From NCBI GenBank assembly GCA_038373885.1, contig JAWZYV010011619.1, positions 1,054,001 to 1,118,000 of the forward strand: DNA of 64,000 bases. Direction: 5' to 3'. The notes beneath the pieces were generated by a model. The model had not been told where the DNA came from, did no database searches, and worked only from the letters and a program-made list of their open reading frames with translations. A program made the position numbers and the translations under genes. The DNA is from Cheiracanthium punctorium. Its lineage: Eukaryota > Arthropoda > Arachnida > Araneae > Cheiracanthiidae. Position 1 is the stretch's first letter, and each line of letters starts with the position of its first letter. Shown here piece after piece: positions 1 to 11,831 of the stretch.

Positions 1-428
1 TTGGGGTTGCAAAAGAGAGCGCTAATTAATAAATGTATCTTTAGGTTATGAATATATTTTCCTTAACGTTCTTATGTTATATATAGAATTTAACATATTC
101 TTTCAAATAACTTTTTCGTAATCGCAGTAAGTTCTTTATTGATCGAAAACTTATTTTGGCAAGAAACTCTCGAAAACTCTATTGCAATTAGTTTTATTAA
201 TGTAACTTTTTTGATTCATTTTGATCTTGGTGCACGCATTAAAGGAAAAATGCCTGAAAAAACAATAATCCATTTTCAAATAAATTTTGGAAAGGACTAA
301 GGCACCTCTGCAACGATTTACTGTGGTTAACCAAGAGAGCATTGTATTTTATAATACCTGTCCTGGATACTAATCACAAAATTAACGTCATTATTATTTT
401 CATTCTTTTCCTTGTTTTTTTTTTGTAG

Positions 429-620
429 CTCGTTCCGTTTCCATATCTGGTTGCCCTCAGCTGGTCGAGACTAGCGAGATCAGAGTGCAAGTAGTGAAAG
501 CAGTTTCCTCTTCCTTCCGACCAGACATGTGCAGAGACCACGCCGTGAAAATAGCTGGTTGTCGATCGCACGACCGACTGGAATTCCTCATCAGTTGTGC
601 GTCTTATTCAGACATTAAAA
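429..620 (+). CDS. Internal exon (first one visible in the window)
   Basis: It follows a long T-rich tract ending GTAG and stops at the donor GTACGT at 621. Two of the three frames contain stops; the third is open for all 63 codons. It begins with two bases of a codon and ends with one (A), which joins GT of the next exon to make Ser. Four cysteines appear in short contexts (SGCPQ, DMCRD, AGCRS, ISCAS), as expected for a disulfide-bonded extracellular domain. An open minus-strand frame across the same bases is a shadow. Confidence 0.68.
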
Positions 621-3600
621 GTACGTATTTGCACACTGTTCTGGAATATTTTCACAAATGAAAATCAAAATAGTTCACTGGTGGCAAGACTTTCCAGTTC
701 TTTACTTCGTTCACTCCTTGATGTTTTAATTCGTTAATAATGTTTTAATTCGTAATAAGTTATTCGCTCATATTTTTTAAAACACGTTTTATTTGTAAGA
801 TTAATTGCATTGTTCTCGCGTTAGATTAACTAACTTTTTGATGTCCATAAAAAGAATTAGTTCTATAATTTGTAAGATAGCTAAGATTTAAATTTATATA
901 AAAATTCATTGTTTCTAATTAATTAGTAAGTATTTTAAATTTTGGATTGTTTGTATTTACCTTTGATGTGCTTAACAATATAAATGTTAGGAATTTGATT
1001 TTAAGTGAATTTATACAACACTTTTCAGGACTAGTGATACAACTTGATAATCATATTTTTATTTATTTATAGTACAATTTTTAAATCATTTTTTCTAGTT
1101 TATCAGCTCAGAACAGCTCGATGCTAGTGCAGTTAGATTAGTGAATGCAGGTGGCTTTACCAGGCAACCAAGTTTTGCTTTGTTTTTAAGAGTAATGCGA
1201 TAAATTTAGTACTTTTGTTTTTGTCACCACCAGTCGACCATTCTTGGCATCCATTCTTTCCCCCCAAAAAACAAAGCGATTTAGTTCCAGGAACGGAAAG
1301 TATTAATTAATTCCTAGTTCCTTGTTTTCATAATCCTATTTTTATTGTAACTGCTGTTTTCAAAATATAATTAAGCTCTTTCATGAGAACTGCTTTTTAA
1401 TGATGCTATTTAGAGAAAAAACAGAAACTAAGGCTAAATTCCTACTTTTTACTTTTGCTAACTATATTTTTATTGCTGCTGTAAACAAAAACTTAGAAAG
1501 TAGCCGTTGTTTCCATAGCTGCGTGTATATGTCTTCTAGATTCGACTATGGTATATGGATTGTTGGTCGTTACTGTTGGATTGTTGCTGTTTGTTGTGTT
1601 GTTAAGGCAAAGTGCTTTAGATCTATCAGTCAAAGGGAGGAATTCCTTAATAAAAGGACTTATTAAGGGGATCTAGTACTTATTCAAGTTACATCTGGAA
1701 AGAACCGCTAAGAACGCCAGACCGACCAGAATTGACACCTGCACAGTAGGCCAGACCCTTTGACCTCCATACTTCAGCCATCTACCAATGTTCAATGAAT
1801 CATCAACTCCACCATTTGTGGACTATATGTATGGATGGTTTTTCGTGTTTGATAATTTACACAAAGAACTTTTTGTTTCCTTATATATCAGTTCCACGAT
1901 TTCTTCTACCTCATGAACATTTATAAGAGTGCTGTAGTAAGCTCTAATATACCAAAATACATATAAGAAACAATTTTTATATTTTATTAGGACTAATCTT
2001 ATAATGTCATTAAATTAAATTTCATAATGTCATGAAGTAAAATTTTAGCTTGCGTCCTTAAAAAGTTTTTAATAAATAAGCAAGTATTTATTATTCATGC
2101 CACGTTTTTGGCTAAAATGTGCAAGGCTTTCATTTTTAGTTTACAAAAAACTACACTATTATTTTTTGAGTGTGGTCTTTCAGTAGTTTGATAACTATTT
2201 CATTTAAATCCAAATAAGTTTGCAGCAGAAAAGTTAATCTGTAATAGAAAAAAAAAATACACAATTATGGAGTTCAAAAATAAATTGATTTTTCAAATTT
2301 TCATTATGTGCTTATGGTTATTAAAAACATAATTGAGAGTTTTACTATAAAACTATTGGAAAATCTTAAACCACTACAAAAATTAGCACATAGAGAGAAT
2401 CTACAGTATCCCAAAAAGGAGCATATGTTTTTATAAATGACTGAAAAACCAAATGAATGGTGTTATTTTAAAAATAAATCCAGGAAAAGAATATGAGATG
2501 TCTGGGATTTTTTTGGAAAACCTTATTCTGTTAGTACAAAATTCTACCGAAAGGTAACGTTGCATGTGCTACATTCAGCAACAGTCGTTGGCAATTACAT
2601 GACAATACTTTTAAACTGTCCTCCTTTCATCACCAAATCAGTGTGATGTTTTTCGTTAGCTGCATTTCAAATATGCAGCTAAATTGACACCTTGCTACCA
2701 GAGCTATAGCGATAAATCTGTGAATAGTGTGCAGTCATTCCTTTAGAGACACTGCAGAAAGTTCGTGCTAATTTCATTCGGAGATTCCTCCGTGCAACTG
2801 TATGAATTATTATTATTTTTTATATTTACTTTTTAAAACAGGTACTCCTTTTTGGAGCACCCTGTAATCAGTGCAAACATAGGTTAGATTTTTAGCTATG
2901 TTAATTTAAAAGTGAATCATTCGTGGCTATTTGACAGTGAATGTCCTGAAAGCAGTTCCTAACTGCGGAACAGCAAAAAAAAAAAAAAAAAAAAGATATC
3001 GTTATCGATCAATGAATTCGTGGCTTGGTTCCGTACGTCAGGCGTAGTTACTGGCAATGTAATATTTTATCCTTTAAAGTTTTTAATTTCACAAGCAAGA
3101 ACGCTCTGATAACATGTAATTTACCGTCTTTAATGATATACAGGGTGCAAAAGAAAGTAATTTATTGCTCCGAAACTACCAAGAATGTATTGATGCAATT
3201 AACAGGTTGAATTTAGCATTTGCTATCTTGTTAGTAAAAAAAAGGAAGTTATTACTTGCGATAACTCTTAGCTACTCAACAAAGACCTGCTTTAAACTTT
3301 CAGGTTTTCACTGCCATGGATCATGGGATGAGAATGGTCGAAGTTACTTGGTTACTGGTTTAAAGAACACTGGAGATAAGTATTGTTTTGTAAGTATACC
3401 TTTCAACACTATAAAATTACTGCAAATTGTGTCAAATCATTGAATAACACTTAAATATATATATATATGGAATTATTTATTTATTCAGCACATCTAGTAT
3501 ATATTGGTAACTGACAGATAAATTGAAAAGATATCAGTTTATTTTTATAATTATAATTTAATTTTAATTATATTTACATATTCTTGCATGAACGATTTTT

Positions 3601-6600
3601 CTTGAAAAGAAAAAAAAATCCCGTTTTCATATAATAAATATTCCTATATAAATGCATATTCAAATATTAATATTATCTTAAAAGAAACATAGAATGTATT
3701 TTTTCTCTTTAACGTTTTTTAATTCAACTTCCACAAAAACGTGTAATTTCCACAGCGCATCGAATCTGTCAGATACGAACTAAAAAAATTTTTTTTTTGT
3801 TTTTCTTTGATACTATTTTTAAAAATACATTCATGATGAAAAAAACTAATGTTCAGAAACATTTGTTTGTAAAAATAATTACAACTAATTTAAAGAGCTT
3901 ATAAAAAATGCTTTCCTGCTAATGAAAGCACTTAAGCATAAATTATTTTTTTATCTGATTTAAATATTTTGTATGCATCGAATATTTGTTTTCTAATTTG
4001 TTATAATTACCAATAATATATTTTAAGGAAAGAATTAAAAAAAGTTTATTTTACGCATTCTTATAATGAAATACATTAAACATACATTTTAACCGTTTTG
4101 TTTACTGGTGTTAAGATAAATAAACAAATCTGTTACTTTAAATTCGTTTTTTGTGTTAATTACGAAGCTCAAACATCTCGTTTCAAGTATCCATATCTCA
4201 ATTTTAATAAAGATGTTTTCAGATATTTCTTCATTTTTTTTTTCATTTAAATAATTGCATGCATATGCATCAACCAGAACTATGCTTAGCAACATAATAC
4301 TTTTTTAAATAAAAACATTTTATCTACATATGCATAATTTTAGTTTCTGAGATTGAATATTTTAGGGAAATTATGATAAAATTGTTAGAAAAAATTACCT
4401 TAATATCATTTCAAAACGTTATTTACATTTGCTTTCAGCGTTTTTGACTTCTTTTGTTTTTGTTATTTATATCCCGAGTTCATGCATTTATGGAGAGAAA
4501 TTTTAAGCAGCATGAAATAAACCAATAGAACTTTCACTTATGATACAACAATTCCTTAAAGAAATAGCTGTAATTTCAATAAAACAGTCAGAAATTAGTC
4601 AACCAGTAGTCGAACAGCTATTAAAACTTTTTTTTCATTCGTGTGAGGATTATGTTGCAGTCTGTGTTCAATATTTGAGCGCACTTGTTGAATAATTCTG
4701 GTAATTCCTCTTAATCAGTTGAATTTAATGTAAAATCATAAATGTGCAAATTACGATAAATATTTAGTGCTTTCGTCCCATAACTGAATAGAAGATATGT
4801 CATTTAATTTTACAATGAATCACTTCAGGTATACTGGAATAAAGACAAAATGGCTCATTTGTCTGGTGTACATGATACTTGTCGCAGAAGCTTGGAGACA
4901 TCGGTTACAGAGAGTGTCATATTTAACATATCATCCGCAGGTAACTTTGAAATTTCTTTTTTTAATTAGTATCTATGCATGGATTAAAAGGGCTGTCACT
5001 CTGAAATGATTTTATTTTCAAGTTTCTCTTACATTCAAAGCGCTATCTGTTTTTTTCTTTTTTCTTTTCATAATTATTTTTGCACATGTCTATGAGGGTT
5101 TTTAATCAAAAAGTCATTAAAGTTACAAAGTTTTAAAGTTTCAAATTTTTCAAAGTTATGAATGTTACAAAAAGTCAACATAATACTTTTTGTATTATGT
5201 TTTTTCAAGTTTTTTGAAAAATATTACGCTTTGTTATAAGGAATTACATAAATTGGGATTGCTAGTTTAATTAAAAATAGAGATATTGTTGTACACTTTT
5301 AATCGACTCTAGAAAATTTATTCATCTGTATTATACATAAAAATTAATAAATCCCTGAATGAAGTAGCTTACACAGACTTCCTTTCTGGGGAATTATAGC
5401 TCAATTCTTTATTTTAAAATGTATAATCCTTATGCAATAAATTAAAAATATCTGTACTTTATGAAATATATCTTTGTATGTACCACTGCGTTAAAGATAT
5501 GTTTAAAACATTTGTACCTTTTCCTCAAATATAATAAAGTTTTGATTCGGCATATTATTTTATTTTGAAGGAAACCAATTTACTTATAAGAATTCTATCA
5601 CCATAAGTATTATGATATTTGTGACTATATATAAATTATTTTAATAACTATAGTACTTAGTATTACAACAAACAGATGCAGATTTTTAAAGGGTCATGAT
5701 GTCTAAGTTCTCTTAAATTTTCCATAACATTATGGCCCCACTATGGCCGAGTGGATACCATCTACCATGTTCACGCTGAACATGGTAGATGGTTTAAGTG
5801 TGAAGGTCCCGGGATCAGGCTTGTCGCGCAGGTGTCGATCTAACTCTGTGGAGTTTAATTGGCTTTCTCCTGATGTCAGGAGGATACGCGTTAGACCTGC
5901 TTAAAAAGTCCTCCTTCCAAAGCACCCACCCCAACATGGGAGATACCTCTCGTGTAGTCTTTCCATAACACAAAAGCACACGAAAAACATGCTGAGACCC
6001 TCCAATAAACTGCCAATTCATGTATCTATATAAATAAAATAATACTTTTAACTGAACATTTAAGAGAATCAACTTGCTTCACTGTAAAATATAAAAGCTT
6101 TGCTACTTCAAAAAATTAATTGAAGTTTTGAGAAGTTTTGTGATTGCTTTACTCGCGCACTGAACAGCAATTGCCAATTGTGTTACCTTCCCTGGCTGCT
6201 TTGTCTACGTGTTGGGCTCCTCTAGTCCGCAGATAAGCTCAATAATTTCGCTGAGTAGAGTCGCCCTAGATCACTATGGGTCCATTTTATTAGCATCTGG
6301 ACATAACTTTTAATTCTTTTCGAGATTCGATTATCGTTAGCTAAAATTTCCAAGCTCAAGAACATGTGTATTAACCCACCAATGATGTTCACTACTTCCA
6401 GACAATGACATGTGAATGAATATTCAGAGCAAGCTATGGCTCCTTTTCCAAATGAAAAAATAAAAATAAATACAATAATAATTTTCCAGTACCCTGTTGA
6501 TAGAAGTGGTTCACGTTTAACCATACAATAGAGCTAAGTTAGCTGCAACCTTTCTCTGGAGAAAAGTTGAACCGTGATTTGGCGGCAGTGATCAGTTTAA

Positions 6601-7055
6601 GCACCAAATCATGGTTCTACGTTTCTCCATAGAAAGGTTGCAGCTAATTCAGCGCCTTTTAATAGTGAAAACATATCTACTTTTATTAACTGTGTACTTA
6701 GAGCGCGAATTGCGAATGTCCTATTCTATCACAAGCCAAAGTAATTTTTTTTAACGGAAATAAAGAGCTTAAACAGAATTTAGAATTTTAATGTGAAATA
6801 CATATTAATTAATATATGTGGTGAACTATATCACAATAATAGGATTATAAAATACCAAAAAAAGAGTTTTATTATGAATTAAATAATTTTTAAATGAATG
6901 CACAAACTTTATAATGTAGTACTTATGTCTCTTTTCTCTGTATAGGTATGTGCGACGGACTTATAAGCTCGCAGACGACAGCATTTCCCTCCTTAATTGC
7001 TGTAAGCCTCAGTCTTTTCGTTTTAATGGTTGAGTTCCGACTTCCAATTAGGTGA
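429..7055 (+). CDS. 3' half of a multi-exon gene for a cysteine-rich secreted or surface protein (DUF7042/DUF7043-like)
   Basis: Four exons (429-620, 3304-3389, 4829-4940, 6946-7055) join in one open frame of 165 codons plus TGA; earlier exons lie left of the window. Every junction has AG/GT signals and the phases agree (1, 0, 1), which is hard to get by chance. The product has eight cysteines, an N-glycosylation sequon (N-I-S) in exon 3 and a hydrophobic C-terminal stretch (FPSLIAVSLSLFVLMVEF), so it is probably secreted and held at the surface by a membrane segment or lipid anchor. The pattern W-x-E-N-G-x-x-Y-L-V, then Y-C-F-V-Y, then an isolated cysteine resembles the arthropod DUF7042/DUF7043 extracellular proteins as I remember them; no search was run. 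No enzymatic motif is visible. Introns hold a SINE and MITEs on either strand. Confidence 0.68.
621..1669 (+). other. Intron 1, first part: no recognisable element
   Basis: AT-rich intron sequence. I see no coding exon, inverted terminal repeat or tandem repeat here. The open frame at 1400-1666 has no splice context or family resemblance. Confidence 0.5.
1670..1838 (-). repeat. Degenerate tRNA-derived SINE copy (family A)
   Basis: Read on the minus strand it contains GGTAGATGG, GAAGTATGGAGGTC and CAGGTGTC, blocks shared with the copies near 5.75 and 49.1 kb. The tRNA-like head is badly eroded. It lies in intron 1 of the host gene, antisense to it. Confidence 0.5.
2404..2864. mobile_element. 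Mariner-type MITE, 461 bp
   Basis: Terminal inverted repeats read CAGTATCCCAAAAAGGAG at the left and, in complement, CAGGGTGCTCCAAAAAGGAG at the right. TA flanks both ends (2402-2403, 2865-2866). No transposase reading frame remains. It resembles the elements at 15.6 and 40.4 kb at its ends and lies in intron 1. Confidence 0.65.
3139..3160 (+). mobile_element. Isolated mariner-type terminus
   Basis: TA followed by CAGGGTGCAAAAGAAAG has the shape of a mariner-family end. I could not find its partner, so this may be a truncated MITE just upstream of exon 2. Confidence 0.3.
3304..3389 (+). CDS. Internal exon of the cysteine-rich surface protein
   Basis: The acceptor ACTTTCAG and donor GTAAGT are both near consensus. 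Its 86 bases supply two bases that complete the split Ser codon and then 28 codons, ending in phase 0. It encodes FHCHGSWDENGRSYLV and ends DKYCF, the most family-like segment of the protein: two cysteines and the W-x-E-x-G aromatic core. Confidence 0.72.
3390..4828 (+). other. Intron 2, no recognisable element
   Basis: Very AT-rich. I see no exon, terminal inverted repeat or tandem array. The minus-strand open frame at 4089-4295 is lysine/isoleucine-rich and looks like chance. Confidence 0.45.
4829..4940 (+). CDS. Internal exon of the cysteine-rich surface protein
   Basis: The acceptor is CACTTCAG and the donor GTAACT. It enters in phase 0 and gives 37 codons plus one base (G), matching the neighbouring phases. 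It begins VYWNKDK, which continues CF of the previous exon into C-F-V-Y-W, and contains HDTCRR and the glycosylation sequon in FNISS. Confidence 0.68.
5736..5990 (+). repeat. tRNA-derived SINE (family A) with an expanded hairpin
   Basis: A good RNA polymerase III A box (TGGCCGAGTGG, 5744-5754) is followed by a B-box-like GGTCCCGGGATCAGG. Between them, at 5758-5792, lies a perfect 16-bp inverted repeat around a CGC loop, where the anticodon and variable arms would be. The tail shares GGTGTCGATC and TCTCCTGATGTC-like blocks with the other copies. It lies in intron 3. Confidence 0.6.
6493..6694. mobile_element. Palindromic MITE, copy 1 of 2 (about 200 bp)
   Basis: Long imperfect inverted repeats with the core TTAGCTGCAACCTTTCT at the left and its complement at the right (AGAAAGGTTGCAGCTAA) fold the whole element around an asymmetric centre, TGATCAGTTTAAGCA. 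A second copy at 48519-48720 matches along the same length, which fixes the ends. It has no coding capacity and lies in intron 3. Confidence 0.72.
6946..7055 (+). CDS. Terminal coding exon with hydrophobic tail
   Basis: A strong polypyrimidine tract ending TATAG precedes it. It completes the split Gly codon and runs 35 codons to TGA at 7053. It encodes GMCDGLISSQTTA and then a hydrophobic run of about 18 residues ending RLPIR, consistent with a membrane segment or lipid-anchor signal. A possible donor (GTAAGC at 7002) would skip the hydrophobic tail; I prefer read-through because the frame stays open and makes biological sense. Confidence 0.58.
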
Positions 7056-7440
7056 CAATTACGGTAAAGCAGAGAATGATTTATCTGATGCCAGTGCCTC
7101 ACAGTAAAAGAGGAAATGATTCAAGTGGACCATGGTGGTGCAGCCAAATGACTAAAAATTGTAGGGGGGTCCCATATTTGAAGGCAAAGGGGCCAGTTTC
7201 AAGGTGTAGACCGTCCCAAAAAGTGATTCTTCGTTAAGATCGTCTTTTGTTCGAAATCTATGGAAAAAAATGGCATGGAATATGTTTTCTAGGATTCCTT
7301 CGAATTTTCTTATGCTGTAAACAACACATTGCTCCATAACATGTCCTTTTAAGGAATGCTGACGAATTCCGGTTATGGTGATCGAAATTTGCATGGTTAT
7401 TGTTTTTTCTAATAAATAAAAATATGTAAGTCTCCCCGCC
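7056..7440 (+). terminator. Probable 3' untranslated region and polyadenylation signal
   Basis: After the stop codon, the first polyadenylation hexamer I see is AATAAATAAA at 7411-7420. The intervening sequence is less AT-rich than its surroundings. The open frames here, on both strands, are not convincing genes. Confidence 0.45.
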
Positions 7441-7550
7441 CTCATTATTAAAGCAAAATAGTCTTTGTTAACATTTATCAAAGTGTTAACCCTTAAGTTT
7501 TAGAATACTAAATGCAAATTAACGCAAAGTTGTAAAAATTATCTGAACTT

Positions 7551-7617
7551 GGGAAAAATTACGTGACCGTGTAGTTTTTCCCAGGTACACTCTGTAGTTA
7601 CGTGACCATAACTACAG
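7551..7617. repeat. Two adjacent hairpins sharing a loop motif
   Basis: Hairpin one has 12-base arms (one mismatch) at 7551-7562 and 7571-7582. Hairpin two has perfect 9-base arms at 7592-7600 and 7609-7617. Both present TACGTGACC at the apex. It lies just past the likely polyadenylation region. Confidence 0.55.
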
Positions 7618-9462
7618 ATGAAAATGACGTGAAAGGGATATGAGGTGGTGGTTCTCGTAGAATTCCATGCATTGGTTGCACTAATTACTGCTGGAAATTA
7701 ATTTTCACTACGTTTATTTCATGACGAAAGTTTTTTAGTATGTGTCGCCATTTATGTACACTAAATTAAAATTGATTTTTTGGGGATTATAACAGATTTT
7801 TTTTTTCGTTATAATACGATTAAGCAACATGACAGTAACCGGCATACTTTGATGCAATGAGGATCGTATGTGATATATTATTTTTTTTAAACAAGGTATA
7901 ATCGAATGAATATGAAAAACATTAAATTGAGGCTTAAGCGATAGATTTTAAAAGACTGTGCTTGACACATACAAAACATAATTTTAAGAATTAATAAAAT
8001 GATGGCATCCCTAATAATATTATATCATAGTGTATGAGTTAAATGTATTTTAAATTGTATTTAAAGTTAGAAATCTTAAGAAAACAATCACACATTCACA
8101 CGAAAATTACATGAAAGGTATTTGGACATATGCATAGAATCTTAACAAATTTCTACCCTTTAGTTTATACAAAACAAAATTTATGCCATAGTCTTGATAT
8201 GCATAATTGAGACGGAAATTCATTTAAGAATACAACCCTGTAAATATCAGTTAACTTTTTATTTTAATTTTGAAAAGGTTTATTGTGTAGAAAAATACAT
8301 AAAAAATAAACAAATAAAACTAGTTCTCGTCAACTGGCAGTTTTAAATACTGGGGAACGATCTGGTCCGTATGGTTCATATATTTTGTGAGATACCATGT
8401 GACCATATATGTGAATTGAAAGTCATATTGACTGTTAATTATATGTTCATTATAACTATTTAGTTTCTAAGAAACTAAATAGTGCGCATGGACAGTTTAA
8501 TGTCTTAACCGAAAAAAAAGAATCTTATTTAATCGAAAAAAGCATAATGTAGATGATTTTAAAGAAAATGTTATTCTTGTCATAGAGCTAATTACGAGAA
8601 TATTGCCTACTAATATACCATTTTCCTGTAAATATGTAAGCATGACATATAACTATATTTTGTGGATTCGAAAATCAGATAATTAATAAAGCTTTTACAA
8701 ATGTGTCAAATTTCTTCACAAGATGAAATAAAGGTATTGAACAATCACTGTTGTTTTGTGTTATTTATACTGGCAATCCTCTTACTTCATATATCGACTT
8801 TTTAATAAGTTACAAATGTATATAAAACTCAGCATTTTGAACAAAGTCAAAAAGTATCTAAACTATATTGACCGAAAGTGCAAGTGAGTTTTGTAGCTAC
8901 CATAAACCTATCACAGGCATTACAAAAAAAGAGCGGATCTTTGTAAAGATAAAAGCTTATATTGAGACGAGTTGGTAGTTTAACTATCCAAATACCTGGG
9001 TTTCTCATTGGACGATTCTAAAAATGTATTAATTTCAGGTGTGTAAGGGTCATTTTCGCAATATGGGACAGAACTAGTGCCTGGTAGATTGCTAGAGGGT
9101 TTTCTTTTTAATTTTTTTTAATTTTACAAGTTTTCTTAAAATGAAGATGGTATTTTTATTTCTTAAAAAACATAACTTACTAGGTATTCGTGATTTTATT
9201 TTACATTTTTAGCGTCGTAAAACGAGTTTTTCTTTCATCTTATGTTATCTCTGACACCTTATGCATCATTTCTGTTATACTAAGACTGCAGAAAATACCA
9301 AAGTTAAGAATGCCAAATATGAAAATTCGTTTTCCATGAAAAAAATACTCAAAAAGAGAAAAAAAAAGTATCGCTGCCGCAAAAATAAAATTTAAATTTA
9401 ATTTAAGTGACTTAGAGCTTGGAAAATTCTCAGAAATTACAGTTTTGGTTAATGTATTCATT
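7618..9462. other. Intergenic, one perfect palindrome only
   Basis: The only structure I see is ACTATTTAGTTTC at 8455-8467 and its exact complement at 8471-8483 around a 3-base loop. Otherwise it is AT-rich sequence without an element. Confidence 0.45.
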
Positions 9463-9700
9463 TACAGTGAAACATCGATATAACGTTCCGCTCATTTAAC
9501 ATTTTACCGCCTTTAATGTCATTTTCTATTTGTGCCAAATATTTTACTGCGCTTGGAATGTTAAACAATACCGTTCATAACATTACACTGCTCTCATTTA
9601 ACGGTTATTTTTGTAATCAAGTATAGCTCGTATGGTGGCCAAAATGGCAATGAGAAAGGACATATAATTCCCACGGGAATTGAAGGCGATAAACCAATAC
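9463..9700 (+). mobile_element. Possible left end of a pogo/Tigger-type element
   Basis: TA is followed by CAGTGAAACATCGATATAACG, the shape of a pogo-family terminus and comparable with the ends at 18273 and 44907. I found no right end and no transposase. Confidence 0.3.
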
Positions 9701-11831
9701 CTCCAAAACTGTGGAAGTAATGAAACCTTTCTTTGAATTATTCAAGCACTGAAGAGATTAAAAAAATTCCAAAAACTTTATATGTATTAAAAATGCAGCA
9801 GTATGTATTAAAAACCAGCATGCGCATAAATGTCCTTATTCACATTATTATGTTTTAAAGATAATAACGCGGTCACTTTGTAGCAGGAAAGAATATGACA
9901 AATCGATAAAAAAAGATACTTTTTCATTAAAATAATATAATACATGATCTTTTGGTCGTCTTCCTTCTTTCCCCACAGAATATATTATTTTACTATAACT
10001 TGTGATGGAACAAAATAAATTAAAAATAAAAAAAATAAAAAATAAAAAAAGGATATAGTATTTTAGGAATTACTTTGAAGTAATTTATTTTTATATAAAG
10101 CGGTACTATTCTGAGATTTGATTTGAAACAATATGATTTTTCTCATTTTTTTTATGAGAATGGATTTTCCGACTTTCTCAATATGGTGAAAGTTCGCCGT
10201 TTAAATGTGTCTACAGAAGTGTCTGAAACACTTTCCCAAAAAAAAACTTTATAAAAGGACATATTCCGCTGAAATTTAATTTCACAAGCATTTTTTTAGA
10301 GTACCATAAGCTAAATGATCTAAAAAATGTGATAACATTGCGCTACTTCTGATGCACGTTTGTCTTTCGAGGGCTATCAAAGCCCATTTTTCTTCATTTT
10401 CATGCCTTGCGGTCGCAATCCAATTACACTACTTTAAGGATTATCAACTTTAGTTATCCAAATCATTAATCAGGACGCAGACTTAATTTTAAATGGAACT
10501 TTAGCAAAACTGTTCTGTTTATTTGCCTAAATGTCTTACGTTCGGTATGAAACGACCATTTTAATGTCTTCGGACGAACAATTTAATTTTGTTCTTTAAT
10601 GATATTTTGCGTACTAAATCCATACTAATCTAGTATATTATAAATAGTATCTTTACAATTGTAAGCAATAGTTCTTTATATGGAAGGGCATGAAATGTTC
10701 GCTAATATTATGAAAATGTTCGAGTATTAATTTTAAAAGGAAGAGAGGATAAATTAAAGGATACACACAAAAAGGATATTTAAGGCAATATTAATTATTT
10801 ATATTTTCAAATGTTATATTAAATATTATATACTATAGTTTTGAATATTAAAAGCAAGGATTGCATCATTAAAATTTAATATAATTAGTCGATAAAAAGC
10901 AATTTTCGGAAGGCTTTTAGTACAACATTTAAAATTAAATTGTTGTCTTAAAAAGATGCTGTATTTAATAAACAAAATAAAAACAGATCCATGAAGTAAC
11001 TCATGCAAGCTCTTTTTATAAGATTAGAACAATATATTTCATTTTAAAAAACGTAATGGCAATTATGATGCTTCTATATGAATTACTGCACTGATTTAAT
11101 ATCACATTTAATGCCATTCATTTTAAAGAATAAAAATTGCAGTAATAAAATTGATATTTTTAGATTTTTAGTCATAATTTTAAAGAGCATTTCACATTTT
11201 AGTAAAATGCTCAGTCTAAAATACAAGATGTTATTATTAATTATGCTGTCCAGAGATTAGAAAATGTTCATTATATCTACTGTTCATTAGTGTCACTGTT
11301 AACCTTACCAAAAACAGAAGGTGATAGTTAAAAAAAAGTTTAAGGTGCAGGTATTCGTATTGTGTTGCAATGACTTGCGTTTCAAAGCCGCAGTTACACG
11401 AATATAGCCCTGGTAGCCTGGTACTCAAAAGACTGAACTAGTAACTAATGGGTTTGAAAAGCAGTGGTGAACCACTTTTTGTCTACGGGTATACTATTTC
11501 CAGAAATCTTCTTCAACGGATTTAGCGGAAGGACTAAGTAACTGTGCGAGACGCAATCTGTGACGTGGGCTTTTCTTTCTAGTCATTCAACCGTTCGAAT
11601 ATGAGATTGAAAATCCAGCAATTTGGCAGTCATAACCATAGCAAAAAATTTTTTGTTTCTTTTACTTTGAAAAAGGGCGAATCCTGAGCAGATTTTTTAA
11701 CTGTACATGCTCGTATTAATCTTCAATACATATTCCGTAGAATATAATAGTTTTATACGTTTAAATGGTAAAATTAATGCATTCAAAATTGCGTATTGTG
11801 TACCTTATGCACGGTAATCATAAAAAAAAAT
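9701..11831. other. Intergenic, nothing recognised
   Basis: Short A/T-rich simple runs and stop-rich sequence. The few 60-70 codon frames are low-complexity. Confidence 0.4.

Noticed and set aside
151..571. Two minus-strand ORFs (151-342 and 374-571)
   Set aside because: The second is antisense to a well-supported + strand exon; the first has no promoter, splice context or family.
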